NCBI GenBank assembly: GCA_902581585.1
Contig: CACHPB010000004.1
Span: forward strand, 1-64,000
Direction of reading: 5' to 3'
Source: an uncultured Pelagibacteraceae bacterium
GTDB taxonomy: Bacteria > Pseudomonadota > Alphaproteobacteria > Pelagibacterales > Pelagibacteraceae
DNA length: 64,000 bases
The notes below the pieces were generated by a model, which searched no databases, was not told where the DNA came from, and saw only the letters and a list, made by a program, of their open reading frames with translations. The position numbers were made by a program, and so were the translations under genes. Positions 46,313-55,665 of the stretch are shown piece by piece (the first letter of the stretch is position 1; each line of letters opens with the position of its first letter).

Positions 46313-47467
46313 ATGAAAACTTTAATAAAATTATTAATATTTTCTTTATTACCTATCTGCGTTTTTAGTCAAAATATATCTGCGTCTGAAAAGATAAAAA
46401 TTGGATTAATCGTTCCATTAACTGGAGAAAACTCAGTTATAGGAGAAAAGATTATTAAATCAATAAGAATGGCGGTAAACAAAATAAATGATGAAAAAAT
46501 TGAAATTATTCCGAAAGATACAAAGTCCAATCCTATAGATGCTCTTAGAGTATCTAAAGAATTATATAATAATGATGGAGTAAAAATAATAATTGGACCA
46601 GTTTTTAAAGAAAGCACCAAATATCTTGATGACTTAGTGAATGTTACTTTTATATCATTTACAAACAAGTTAATAGACAATCCAAAAAATGTAATTAGTG
46701 CAGGTGTTAATGCCATATCTCAATTACAAACAATAAAAAAATTTAATAAAAAAAATAATTTATCAAAAAGTATTTTTTTAATTCCAAGATCTCAATTTAA
46801 AAATGAAATTGAGGAAGCAATTAATAAAACAAAGATTAAACATAAAGAAGTATTTTATTACGACAGAGAACCAACCAAACTTACCAAACAAATTGAGGAT
46901 TTGACAAAATATCAGACAAGGAAGAATAATCTTAAGGATGAAATAAAACGTCTTGAGGGTTTATCATTTAAAGATAAAGAGACAAAAATAGAAAATTTAA
47001 AGAAAAAGGATACTCTTGGAGATATTAATTTCGACTCTGTTGTTATAGCTGATTTTGATGAAAACTTTAAAAGTGTTGCTACATCTCTTCTTTATACCGA
47101 TGTTTCACCAAAAAGAATTTCTTATATAACTCTAAATCAATGGTTTGATGAAAGTCTTTTAAAAGATAATTCTATTCACCCAATATATTTTCCATCAATA
47201 AACAAGACTAATTACGATTCTTTTATGATTGATTTCAAAAATATCTATGGTTTGGATGGAGACCAACTTTCATTTTTAAGTTTTGATTTAATTGGATTAG
47301 TTTACTTTTTAATTTATGAAAATGATTTTAAAATTTCAAAAAAAATATTTTATAAAAAAAATAAATTTAAGGGAAAAATTGGGATTTTTGAAATAAGTAA
47401 AAATACCATCACACATCAACTAAATTTTTATAGCATTGAAAACAACAAATTTAAAAAAATTTTTTAA
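46313..47467 (+). CDS. LpoA-like penicillin-binding-protein activator (periplasmic-binding fold)
   Basis: This 384-residue exported protein has a signal peptide (residues 1-24) and a type 1 periplasmic-binding fold opening KIKIGLIVPLTGENSVIGEKI. The fold resembles branched-chain amino-acid binding proteins, but no transporter genes are near. Its position divergent from rsmI matches the lpoA/yraM arrangement of Gammaproteobacteria. It lacks the N-terminal TPR domain of E. coli LpoA. The function as a PBP activator is inferred from fold and synteny. Confidence 0.75.
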   Translation: MKTLIKLLIFSLLPICVFSQNISASEKIKIGLIVPLTGENSVIGEKIIKSIRMAVNKINDEKIEIIPKDTKSNPIDALRVSKELYNNDGVKIIIGPVFKESTKYLDDLVNVTFISFTNKLIDNPKNVISAGVNAISQLQTIKKFNKKNNLSKSIFLIPRSQFKNEIEEAINKTKIKHKEVFYYDREPTKLTKQIEDLTKYQTRKNNLKDEIKRLEGLSFKDKETKIENLKKKDTLGDINFDSVVIADFDENFKSVATSLLYTDVSPKRISYITLNQWFDESLLKDNSIHPIYFPSINKTNYDSFMIDFKNIYGLDGDQLSFLSFDLIGLVYFLIYENDFKISKKIFYKKNKFKGKIGIFEISKNTITHQLNFYSIENNKFKKIF

Positions 47468-48053
47468 TTTTTCTAAACGCATTTGAACGATGGTCAATTT
47501 TATATTTTTTTTTTGGTTCCATTTCACCAAAAGTAAGTCTTTTTCCATAAGGAATAAATATTGGATCATATCCAAAACCATTTTTTCCTCGCTTTAAATT
47601 AGATATCCAGCCCTCAATTTTACCAGTTTTACTTATAAATTTACCATTTGGCCAAAAAATTGTGAGGACACAAATAAATCTTGCGCTAATTTTCTTTTTT
47701 TTCCAATTTTTATTTTTTTTTGAGATTTCTTGATAAACTTTTTTAATAGCCAAATCAAAATTTCTTTTTTTACCTGACCAATCCGCTGAGTACACTCCTG
47801 GTGCTTTATTAAGAATATCAATCTCTATACCTGAGTCATCAGCTAGACAAATTTTATTAGTTTTTTTAGAAAAATATTTGGCCTTTAATAAAGAATTTTG
47901 CTTAAAAGTGGTCCCAGTTTCTTTTGGGCTGGGTATTTTTAAGTCTAAATTTGAGTATATTTTTAAACTTTTGGGCAGTAGATCAGCAATTTCCTTTAGT
48001 TTTCCTTCATTATTTGAACCAATGAATATTTCTTTAATTTTTTTTTTAGACAT
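47451..48053 (-). CDS. rdgB: XTP/dITP diphosphatase (RdgB/HAM1)
   Basis: This house-cleaning enzyme hydrolyses non-canonical purine triphosphates. The 200-residue protein has IFIGSNNEGKLKEI, CLADDSGIEID with the catalytic Asp, APGVYSADW, KNGFGYDPIFIP and the closing DHRSNAFRKIK. It overlaps the convergent LpoA-like gene by 17 bases and is divergent from grpE. Confidence 0.96.
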   Translation of the reverse strand: MSKKKIKEIFIGSNNEGKLKEIADLLPKSLKIYSNLDLKIPSPKETGTTFKQNSLLKAKYFSKKTNKICLADDSGIEIDILNKAPGVYSADWSGKKRNFDLAIKKVYQEISKKNKNWKKKKISARFICVLTIFWPNGKFISKTGKIEGWISNLKRGKNGFGYDPIFIPYGKRLTFGEMEPKKKYKIDHRSNAFRKIKKFF

Positions 48054-48089
48054 CTGGAAATTAAATTTTTTCTTACCATATAAACATAT

Positions 48090-48740
48090 ATGGAAAAGGA
48101 AGAATTAAAAGAAGATTTAGATAAAAGTAAAAATTTAGATACTGAAAATAATGAACAAACATCAGAAAATAATGTTCCAGAAGATGAGTTAAAAGATAAA
48201 AATTTGGATACAGAAAAAAAAGAAGAGGAACAACTTACACCAGAGAAAGAAATTGAATTACTTAAAGATAAGCTGGCAAGAACATTTGCTGAAATGGAAA
48301 ATCAAAGAAGAAGGTTTGAGAAAGAAAAAGATGATGCTTATGAATATGGAGGATTTTCTTTTGCTAAAGAAACATTAAATTTACTTGATAATCTTGAACG
48401 GTCAAAAGTAGCACTTGAAAATGATGAGGGCTTAAAAGATACAGATGCACTGAAACAAATTATAGATCATATAAATATAATTAATAATGATATGTTATCT
48501 ATCTTCAAAAAAAATAATATTGAGCCCATTAGATCAATTAATGAAAAATTAGATCCAAACCTTCACCAAGCAATGATGGAAATTGAGGACGATACTAAAG
48601 AGGCAGGGACAATCGTTCAAGAAATTCAGAAAGGTTTCATGATGAAAGATAGATTGTTGAGACCTTCCTTGGTTGGTGTTTCCAAGAAAAAATCGAAAAA
48701 GGATCAAAAAAATGAGGTAAAAGATGAAAAAAACCAGTAA
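48090..48740 (+). CDS. grpE: Nucleotide exchange factor GrpE
   Basis: This DnaK co-chaperone releases ADP. The 216-residue protein has a charged, Glu/Lys-rich N-terminal tail (1-55), then the long coiled coil (LARTFAEMENQRRRFEKEKDDA). The beta-wing domain follows with DPNLHQAMMEI, GTIVQEIQKGFMMKDRLLRPSLVGVS. A TATAAA sits only 6 bases before the ATG. It begins the run grpE-dnaK-dnaJ; no hrcA is present nearby. Confidence 0.95.
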   Translation: MEKEELKEDLDKSKNLDTENNEQTSENNVPEDELKDKNLDTEKKEEEQLTPEKEIELLKDKLARTFAEMENQRRRFEKEKDDAYEYGGFSFAKETLNLLDNLERSKVALENDEGLKDTDALKQIIDHINIINNDMLSIFKKNNIEPIRSINEKLDPNLHQAMMEIEDDTKEAGTIVQEIQKGFMMKDRLLRPSLVGVSKKKSKKDQKNEVKDEKNQ

Positions 48741-48770
48741 ATACTCACAAAATTTAAATTTTATAGACGG

Positions 48771-48798
48771 TTGTAGTCTTACAATTAGCACTTATATG
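48771..48798 (+). promoter_or_regulatory. Possible heat-shock-type promoter of dnaK
   Basis: GTTGTAG (TTGTAG at 48771-48776) and CTTATATG (48791-48798) resemble the CTTG / CYTATNT pattern of alphaproteobacterial sigma-32 promoters. They lie in the 76-base grpE-dnaK gap, upstream of the ribosome site GAGGAATTAAA. The match is imperfect and the spacing short, so this is a suggestion only. Confidence 0.3.
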
Positions 48799-48816
48799 AA
48801 CGTGAGGAATTAAAAT

Positions 48817-50736
48817 ATGAGCAAAGTTATCGGTATAGATTTAGGAACAACAAATTCTTGTGTAGCTGTAATGGAAGGTACACAAGCAAAAGTACTTGAA
48901 AATGCTGAAGGAGCAAGAACAACACCTTCTGTTGTTGCATTTTCGGACAACGATGAAAAATTAATAGGTCAACCAGCAAAAAGACAGGCAGTAACAAATC
49001 CTGAAAATACAATATTTGCTGTAAAAAGATTAATTGGAAGAAATTTTGATGATCCATCTGTTAAAAAAGATGTTGAAACAGCCCCTTTTAAAATAATTAA
49101 TTCTGATAAAGGTGATGCATGGATTGAGGCAAAGGGAAACAAATACTCTCCATCTCAAATTTCTGCTTTTACACTTCAAAAAATGAAAGAAACAGCAGAA
49201 AAATATTTAGGACAAGAGGTATCTCAAGCTGTTATTACTGTCCCGGCATACTTTAATGATGCCCAAAGGCAAGCAACAAAAGATGCAGGAAAAATTGCAG
49301 GTCTTGAAGTTCTTAGAATTATCAATGAACCAACGGCGGCATCACTAGCTTATGGACTAGATAAAAAAGCGAATAAAAAAATTGCCGTTTATGATTTAGG
49401 TGGTGGTACATTTGACGTGTCTATACTTGAATTAGGTGATGGGGTATTTGAAGTCAAATCTACAAATGGAGACACTTTTTTAGGTGGCGAAGACTTTGAT
49501 AATACAATTGTTGAATATTTATTATCAGAATTTAAAAAAGAGAATGGTATTGATTTAAAATCAGATAAACTTGCATTGCAAAGGCTAAAAGAGTCTGCAG
49601 AAAAAGCAAAAATTGAACTTTCTTCAGCTGCACAAACTGAAATTAATTTACCATTTATAACTGCCGATAAAACAGGTCCAAAACATATTAACATGAAGAT
49701 GACAAGAGCAAAACTTGAGGCTCTTGTTGAGGATCTTATCTCAAGAACAATTCCACCTTGCAAAACTGCACTTAAAGATGCTGGATTGAGCGCAGGTGAA
49801 ATTGATGAAGTTATATTGGTCGGTGGGATGACGAGAATGCCTAAAGTAATAGAGGAGGTGAAAAACTTCTTCGGTAAAGAGCCAAACAAATCTGTAAATC
49901 CAGATGAAGTTGTAGCAATGGGTGCAGCCATACAGGCTGGGGTGTTACAAGGAGATGTAAAAGACGTATTATTACTTGATGTAACACCACTTTCACTTGG
50001 AATAGAAACCTTAGGTGGTGTATCAACTAAATTAATTGAAAAAAATACAACAATACCTACTAAAAAAAGCCAAGTCTTCTCAACAGCTGAGGATAACCAA
50101 CCAGCAGTTTCGATTAGAGTTTTGCAAGGTGAAAGAGATATGGCTTCTGATAATAAGGTTCTAGGTAATTTTGAACTAGTGGGTATTGCACCAGCACCTA
50201 GAGGTGTTCCTCAAATTGAAGTTACATTTGATATTGACGCAAATGGTATTGTAAATGTTTCTGCAAAAGATAAGGGAACTGGTAAAGAACAAAAAATTCA
50301 AATTCAGGCATCAGGTGGTTTAAGTGATGAAGAAATAAATCAAATGGTTAAGGATGCTGAAACAAATAAAGAAGCTGATAAAAAGAAAAGAGAAGCAGTT
50401 GATGCTAGAAATCAAGCAGATACTTTACTTCACTCTACAGAAAAAAATTTGAAAGAACATGGTAGTAAAGTTTCTGACTCAGATAAGAAAGCTATAGAAG
50501 ATGCATCTGCTAATGTAAGAAACGCACTAAAAGGAACTGATGTAGAAGAAATCAAAAAGAAAACTCAAGATTTGGTTCAAGCATCTATGAAACTAGGAGA
50601 AGCTATTTATAAATCACAACAAAGTACTAAACCTGGTGACGCACCTAAAGATGCAAAAGAAGAGGGGAAAAAAGACGATAATGTTGTTGATGCAGACTTT
50701 GAAGAAGTAAAAGAAGATAAAGAAAAAAGCGCCTAA
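48817..50736 (+). CDS. dnaK: Chaperone DnaK (Hsp70)
   Basis: This ATP-dependent folding chaperone of 639 residues has the N-terminal [14 protein letters not shown], the phosphate-2 loop [13 protein letters not shown], and [10 protein letters not shown]-type adenosine motif ([13 protein letters not shown]). The linker is [14 protein letters not shown], followed by the substrate domain, a helical lid, and an acidic tail containing DADFEEV. A clear GAGG ribosome site lies before its ATG. It is second in grpE-dnaK-dnaJ. Confidence 0.98.
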   Translation: MSKVIGIDLGTTNSCVAVMEGTQAKVLENAEGARTTPSVVAFSDNDEKLIGQPAKRQAVTNPENTIFAVKRLIGRNFDDPSVKKDVETAPFKIINSDKGDAWIEAKGNKYSPSQISAFTLQKMKETAEKYLGQEVSQAVITVPAYFNDAQRQATKDAGKIAGLEVLRIINEPTAASLAYGLDKKANKKIAVYDLGGGTFDVSILELGDGVFEVKSTNGDTFLGGEDFDNTIVEYLLSEFKKENGIDLKSDKLALQRLKESAEKAKIELSSAAQTEINLPFITADKTGPKHINMKMTRAKLEALVEDLISRTIPPCKTALKDAGLSAGEIDEVILVGGMTRMPKVIEEVKNFFGKEPNKSVNPDEVVAMGAAIQAGVLQGDVKDVLLLDVTPLSLGIETLGGVSTKLIEKNTTIPTKKSQVFSTAEDNQPAVSIRVLQGERDMASDNKVLGNFELVGIAPAPRGVPQIEVTFDIDANGIVNVSAKDKGTGKEQKIQIQASGGLSDEEINQMVKDAETNKEADKKKREAVDARNQADTLLHSTEKNLKEHGSKVSDSDKKAIEDASANVRNALKGTDVEEIKKKTQDLVQASMKLGEAIYKSQQSTKPGDAPKDAKEEGKKDDNVVDADFEEVKEDKEKSA

Positions 50737-50764
50737 ACTATCAACCATTTGTCTATAACTAGTT

Positions 50765-51892
50765 ATGGCAAAAAGAGACTATTACGAAGTATTAGGTGTC
50801 GAAAAAAATGCAAGTCCCGATCAAATAAAAGCTGCCTACAGAAAACAAGCAGTAAAGTATCATCCTGATAAAAATAAAGGTGATAAAGGAGCTGAGGAAA
50901 AATTTAAAGAAGCCTCTGAAGCCTATCATGTTTTATCAAATTCAGAGAGAAAACAAAATTACGATAATTTTGGACATGCTGCATTTGAAAACGGTGGAGG
51001 GGGAAGAGGGGGCTTTGGAAATTTTGACTTTTCTGGATCTTTTTCAGATATTTTTGAGGACTTTTTTGGTGAAGGTTTTGGAGGGGGTGGTAGAAGATCA
51101 AGAAGATCAAACAACAGAGGATCTGACTTGCGATATGATCTCTCAATTAGCTTGGAAGAAGCTTACACTGGAAAGAAACAAGATATTAAATTTTCAACAT
51201 CTGAAAGGTGCGATACATGTAGTGGTTCTGGATCAAAACCAGGCCATAGTGCAAGTTCTTGCTCAATGTGTGGTGGTCACGGACAAGTTAGGTCTAGTCA
51301 GGGTTTTTTTACAGTTCAGCAAACATGCCCACAATGTGCTGGATCTGGTGAAGAAATATCACACCCATGCTCAAGTTGTAATGGTCAAGGTAAAAAACAA
51401 GCAAGTAAAAGACTTTCAGTAACTATTCCAAAGGGAGTAGATGATGGGACTAGAATAAGATTATCAGGAAAGGGTGAAGCTGGATCTAGAGGAGCAAGTA
51501 ATGGTGATCTTTACTTATTTATAAATGTTGATTCACATGAACTTTTTAAAAGATCAGAGGTAAATTTATTTTTTGAATTTCCTATATCATTTACAGATGC
51601 AGCATTAGGTACAACTATTGAAATACCTACTATAGATGGAGGCAAAGCAAAGATAAAAATTCCAGATGGAACGCAAAGTGGAAAACAATTTAGATTGAAA
51701 GGTAAAGGAATGCCATTTATGAGAAGAGGAGACTACGGAGATTTATATGTCCAAGTTAACACTGAAGTACCGGTGTCCTTAAACAAAGAACAAAAAGATT
51801 TGCTTGAGAAGTTCAGAAAAATTGAAAATGAAAGATCTAATCCTAGTATCAGAAAATTCTTTCAAAAAGCAAAAAATTTCTGGAAAAATTAA
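50765..51892 (+). CDS. dnaJ: Chaperone DnaJ (Hsp40)
   Basis: This DnaK co-chaperone of 375 residues has the J domain with YHPDKN (HPD at about 34-36), a Gly/Phe-rich linker ([17 protein letters not shown]), and the four zinc-knuckle repeats [24 protein letters not shown] and CSSCNGQG. The C-terminal substrate domains follow. It is a complete type I DnaJ, 28 bases after dnaK. Confidence 0.97.
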   Translation: MAKRDYYEVLGVEKNASPDQIKAAYRKQAVKYHPDKNKGDKGAEEKFKEASEAYHVLSNSERKQNYDNFGHAAFENGGGGRGGFGNFDFSGSFSDIFEDFFGEGFGGGGRRSRRSNNRGSDLRYDLSISLEEAYTGKKQDIKFSTSERCDTCSGSGSKPGHSASSCSMCGGHGQVRSSQGFFTVQQTCPQCAGSGEEISHPCSSCNGQGKKQASKRLSVTIPKGVDDGTRIRLSGKGEAGSRGASNGDLYLFINVDSHELFKRSEVNLFFEFPISFTDAALGTTIEIPTIDGGKAKIKIPDGTQSGKQFRLKGKGMPFMRRGDYGDLYVQVNTEVPVSLNKEQKDLLEKFRKIENERSNPSIRKFFQKAKNFWKN

Positions 51893-51994
51893 ATGAGAAA
51901 TAAAATTAAATATATTATTTTCGGTGTTATTTATGTTTTAGCAATTTTAATATTGGGTGCCTATTTTTATAAAGAAGGAATTGGAATAATTTAA
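51893..51994 (+). CDS. Possible 33-residue single-span membrane protein
   Basis: The ATG follows the dnaJ stop without a gap. The ORF reads a basic start (MRNKIK), one hydrophobic helix (YIIFGVIYVLAILILGAYF) and a short tail KEGIGII. Its TAA shares a TTAA with the stop of the convergent gene. The clean topology and exact fit between two genes support it; the small size leaves real doubt. No family is recognised. Confidence 0.42.
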   Translation: MRNKIKYIIFGVIYVLAILILGAYFYKEGIGII

Positions 51995-52701
51995 TTATCT
52001 TTTGCTAGCCTGATAAAAATGTCTCCCATACCTCCTTTTACTTCCTCAAGAGGTGCAGCATTTCTAAAAGCACAAAATTCACCAGTTATCTCGTGTTTAT
52101 TGATTGCTGCTAAGCTTTGTTCATTGCATTTTGATGCATTGTGAAATAAACCAATAACTAACCTGTCATCTAGAACATATACTTGTTTTTCATCAAGTTT
52201 TTTGCCGTTACAAAAATAATTCTTATTAACTTCCATTGGGAAGTCATCTTTTTCACAAGGATTACTTATTGTTAAAACAAAAAATTCTTGTTTACCATCT
52301 GTAAACGTGTAATTCATTTTTTTAACTTTTGAATATTTCATCAAATCACATGAACATGGGACACAGCATCTATGATAAAAACCGCATATTTTCTCTTCAT
52401 TTTCAACGCTTTTAAGATACACAAATTCAGGCTTATTATTCGGGTCTATTAATGAACCAGATACTGCACAATATAGTTTGTTATATTCCAAAAAGTCTTG
52501 ATAAGTAATTTTTTTACCTAAAATATGTTTAAAAAATTTTGGTCCTGCTGCATTTCTGTTTTGATCTGGAAAAATTTCTGACCAATCACCTGCTAAATCA
52601 GCATAATAATTAAATTGGGTTGCTTGAGTAGGTTGAGACAGACTAAAACTAACTAACAGACTAAATAATATTAAATTTTTGATTTTTTTGTAAAAACTCA
52701 T
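51991..52701 (-). CDS. Exported cysteine-rich protein of unknown function
   Basis: This 236-residue protein has a signal peptide (about residues 1-27, ending QPTQA-T). The mature part has at least ten Cys residues, including the cluster CCVPCSC near residue 112 and further single Cys around 79, 105, 149, 164, 193 and 210. That suggests several disulfides or a metal site formed in the periplasm. Near the C-terminus is a Gly-Gly segment EVKGGMGDIF. I do not recognise the family. It is downstream of the CRTAC1-type gene on the same strand, 53 bases apart, and may be co-transcribed. Confidence 0.78.
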   Translation of the reverse strand: MSFYKKIKNLILFSLLVSFSLSQPTQATQFNYYADLAGDWSEIFPDQNRNAAGPKFFKHILGKKITYQDFLEYNKLYCAVSGSLIDPNNKPEFVYLKSVENEEKICGFYHRCCVPCSCDLMKYSKVKKMNYTFTDGKQEFFVLTISNPCEKDDFPMEVNKNYFCNGKKLDEKQVYVLDDRLVIGLFHNASKCNEQSLAAINKHEITGEFCAFRNAAPLEEVKGGMGDIFIRLAKDN

Positions 52702-52754
52702 AATAACTATTAAAGTATACTCTAATGAGGATAAATTAATTGGGTTTTATTGTC

Positions 52755-54194
52755 CTATTTTTTTTGGATAACTTCTATTGTTCTATTGAAATCATTAACA
52801 GTTAAAGTCTCAGTAAAACCATTGGTCCAAATAATTTTAATTGAGATATTTTTTTCACCCTCTCTAATCCCATAATGTGCCACTGGTTCCATTTGACATA
52901 AATACCCCGAGCCAGCATCTATTGTTTTTGCATGTTTTCGCAAATTAGAATTTAATATTACAGTTGCTCCTCTAGCAGGAGCTCCAAATTTATTTAATGG
53001 CTTTATCCTTAAATAATTGAAATCTTTTTTAATATCAGCTTTGTACAGCGTTAATGGTTGCATTCCAGACTCGCCATGGGCAATCAACAATTCTAAAATT
53101 CCATCATCATCTATATCTGCAACTGCTGCACCTGTTCCAAGACCATTTGCTTCATAAGCATTTTTAATATAAATTTCTTCAAAAAATCCATTTTCTTTTA
53201 TTTTGAATAGTTTATTTGGTTCACCAATGTTATTCATAAATATCTCATCGTAACCATCATTATCAAAGTCTGCTGATATTACAGTTCTAATTCTAGATGG
53301 GATATTGTAAGTTGGGGTAGCAATGTCTCTAAATTTGTTGTCTTCTAAAACGAAGACCCTGTGGTAGCCATTCCAATTAGACGTAACTATATCTAACCTT
53401 CCTCTATAAAATACATCAGTTAAAGTTGTACCTCTTCCATTTTCATATTGATCGTCCACTTTATAATCTTTGGCAATGTCCTGAAAATATCCATCAGAGT
53501 TATAATATAAAAAATTTTTACCTCTCTCATTTGCAGCAAATATGTCAGTTTTTCCAGACAAAATATTTCCTGCAACAACTGCTCTTCCGCCGGTTATTTT
53601 ATTGATTTTAAGCTGTTCTGCTAAATCTAAAATTTGTCCAGTACGCAGTTCATAAAATCGAGTAGGACCTCCATAATTAGCAACATATATGCCATATTTC
53701 CCATCACCATTTCTATCAACACAAACTACTGATCTGCCAGCAGTTAAATTCAAGTTCTTTTTATTGATCTCTTTTTCAAACAAATCTACAAAACCATTGC
53801 TACTTTTATCAATCAATCTATCTGAATATTTTTTCTCTCCACTATATGTGTCAGTGTTTAAAAAATAAATTTCCTCAAAACCATCTTGATCTATATCACA
53901 CGCAGCTACACCAATTGTTTTTCTTTTAGCATCATCAAAAATTTCATTTTTATTAATATTTACAATTTTACCGTTTTGATAAGTAAGTGATAAATTTGAA
54001 AATCCAAATCCAGTAACAACAAATTCATATTTGTTGTCTTGGTTTACATCTGTAACAGAAATACCATAACTAAGTCTAAAGTCATTATCATCAATTTGAG
54101 ATGTAATATCTTTAAAAAAGTCTGCTTTAGAATGATTGTGAGACACAAAAAAAAATAAAACCAGAAAAAATTTTAATAGGTATTTAATAGTCAT
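52755..54194 (-). CDS. FG-GAP repeat protein of the CRTAC1/ASPIC-UnbV type
   Basis: This exported beta-propeller protein has about 479 residues from the ATG at 54194, with a signal peptide (residues 1-24). Repeated calcium-loop motifs follow: DVNQDNKYE, DIDQDGFEE, DRNGDGKYG, DFDNDGYDE and DIDDDGILE, at roughly 55-90 residue spacing. The C-terminal ASPIC/UnbV-type domain (GSGYLCQMEPVAHYG, WTNGFTETL) matches CRTAC1-family proteins, which are secreted or surface adhesive proteins of unclear function. The longer frame to 54257 would enter the dapB start and is rejected. Confidence 0.88.
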   Translation of the reverse strand: MTIKYLLKFFLVLFFFVSHNHSKADFFKDITSQIDDNDFRLSYGISVTDVNQDNKYEFVVTGFGFSNLSLTYQNGKIVNINKNEIFDDAKRKTIGVAACDIDQDGFEEIYFLNTDTYSGEKKYSDRLIDKSSNGFVDLFEKEINKKNLNLTAGRSVVCVDRNGDGKYGIYVANYGGPTRFYELRTGQILDLAEQLKINKITGGRAVVAGNILSGKTDIFAANERGKNFLYYNSDGYFQDIAKDYKVDDQYENGRGTTLTDVFYRGRLDIVTSNWNGYHRVFVLEDNKFRDIATPTYNIPSRIRTVISADFDNDGYDEIFMNNIGEPNKLFKIKENGFFEEIYIKNAYEANGLGTGAAVADIDDDGILELLIAHGESGMQPLTLYKADIKKDFNYLRIKPLNKFGAPARGATVILNSNLRKHAKTIDAGSGYLCQMEPVAHYGIREGEKNISIKIIWTNGFTETLTVNDFNRTIEVIQKK

Positions 54195-54235
54195 AATTGT
54201 TGTATATTGATGAAAAAATATATTAAAATAATTCA

Positions 54236-55012
54236 ATGAGTAAAGTAAAATTAGCAATATCTGGTTGTATGGGACGAATGGGCCAACAACTAGTGAAATC
54301 TTCTAAAATTGATAAAAATTTTAAATTGACAGCACTTACAGAAAATAGATTGATAAAAAAAAATATTGCTGGGATAAAACCTAGTTTGAACCATGAAAAT
54401 TCTTTTAAAAATGTTGATTTAATAATCGATTTTACAATTCCTAAATGTACATTTGAAATTCTTAAAATAGCATTAAAACTGAGAAAAAGAGTAGTCATTG
54501 GAACAACTGGATTCTCTAAAAATCAGGAACTTCAAATTAAGAAATTTTCAAAAAAAATTCCTATTTTAAAAGCTGGAAATATGAGTTTAGGCATAAATCT
54601 ATTGATGTATTTAACTGAGATTGCCTCTAAATCATTAGGTAACAATTTTTTAAGCAAAGTATATGAGGTACATCATAAGCACAAAATAGATCATCCATCT
54701 GGAACAGCACTAATGCTAGGTAAAGGTATAGCTGTTGGTAAAAACAAAGATTTTTATAATTTAATTGGAAAAAAGTATCTAAACAAAAAAAGTTTTCCTT
54801 ATGGAAAAAAGATTAATTTTAACTCAATACGTAAAGGTAAAACTGTTGGTGAACACGAGGTAAAGTTTTCTAGTGGTAAGGAAATTATAACACTAAATCA
54901 TGAGGCTTTTGATAGAGCCTTATATAGTGAAGGAGCTTTAACAGCTGGAAAATGGCTAATGAATAAGAAACCTGGTTTATATTCTATGCGTGATGTTTTA
55001 AATTTTAAATGA
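54236..55012 (+). CDS. dapB: 4-hydroxy-tetrahydrodipicolinate reductase
   Basis: This NAD(P)H reductase of the diaminopimelate/lysine pathway has 258 residues. It has the dinucleotide motif ISGCMGRMGQ, TTGF, the catalytic EVHHKHKIDHPSGTAL and the closing GLYSMRDVL. It overlaps nth through ATGA (4 bases). It works in the same pathway as lysA at 6.8 kb. Confidence 0.96.
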   Translation: MSKVKLAISGCMGRMGQQLVKSSKIDKNFKLTALTENRLIKKNIAGIKPSLNHENSFKNVDLIIDFTIPKCTFEILKIALKLRKRVVIGTTGFSKNQELQIKKFSKKIPILKAGNMSLGINLLMYLTEIASKSLGNNFLSKVYEVHHKHKIDHPSGTALMLGKGIAVGKNKDFYNLIGKKYLNKKSFPYGKKINFNSIRKGKTVGEHEVKFSSGKEIITLNHEAFDRALYSEGALTAGKWLMNKKPGLYSMRDVLNFK

Positions 55013-55662
55013 GCGAAGAACAAAGAGCAAAAATTGTTCTTAAAATTTTAAATAAAATATATCCAAAAACACCAATACCTCTTAAACACAGAAATATGTT
55101 TACTTTATTAGTTTCTGTTCTTTTATCTGCACAATGTACGGACGTAAATGTAAACAATGTTACAAAAAATATTTATCCAAAATATAATAAGCCAGAGCAT
55201 TTTGTTAAGCTTGGAAGAAAAAAAATTGAAAAGCTTATAAGAAGTATTGGTATTTTTAGAGTTAAGGCTAAGAGTGTTTATAACTTATCAAAAACTTTGG
55301 TAGAAAAATATAATGGAAAAGTTCCTAAAACATTTGAGCAACTTGAAGAGCTACCAGGTGTTGGACACAAAACAGCCAGTGTGGTGATGTCTCAAGGATT
55401 TGGATATCCTGCCTTCCCCATAGATACTCATATTCATAGACTTGCTCAAAGGTGGGGTTTGACAAATGGAAAAAATGTTGTTCAAACAGAGAAAGATTTA
55501 AAAAGGCTTTTTCCTAAAAAATATTGGAATAAATTACATCTTCAAATAATTTATTATGGAAGAGAGTACTGTAAGGCAAGAGAATGTTATGGTTTATCTT
55601 GTAAAATCTGTACTACTTGTTATCCTAACAGAAAAAAACCACTTATAACCAAGAAAGCATAA
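55009..55662 (+). CDS. nth: Endonuclease III
   Basis: This base-excision glycosylase/AP lyase for oxidised pyrimidines has 217 residues. The helix-hairpin-helix ELPGVGHKTASVVMS contains the catalytic Lys, and the catalytic Asp lies in FPIDTHIHRLAQRWG. The C-terminal Fe-S loop has Cys at residues 188, 193, 198, 201 and 204. The usual C-x6-C-x2-C-x5-C pattern is not met, because the second canonical position is Gly. Dependence on an Fe-S cluster is therefore likely but with altered spacing. Confidence 0.93.
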   Translation: MSEEQRAKIVLKILNKIYPKTPIPLKHRNMFTLLVSVLLSAQCTDVNVNNVTKNIYPKYNKPEHFVKLGRKKIEKLIRSIGIFRVKAKSVYNLSKTLVEKYNGKVPKTFEQLEELPGVGHKTASVVMSQGFGYPAFPIDTHIHRLAQRWGLTNGKNVVQTEKDLKRLFPKKYWNKLHLQIIYYGREYCKARECYGLSCKICTTCYPNRKKPLITKKA

Positions 55663-55665
55663 ATA

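Noticed and set aside
48781-48806. TTAGCACT upstream of dnaK, resembling half of a CIRCE (HrcA) operator
   Set aside because: The second half-site is not present at the proper spacing, no hrcA is nearby, and the bases overlap the promoter and ribosome site.
49389-49931. 180-codon open frame antisense to dnaK
   Set aside because: It mirrors the codon pattern of dnaK and has no recognisable domain or ribosome site; a shadow frame.
50880-51422. 180-codon alternative frame within dnaJ
   Set aside because: It lies entirely inside the well-supported dnaJ with low-complexity, basic translation; a shadow frame.
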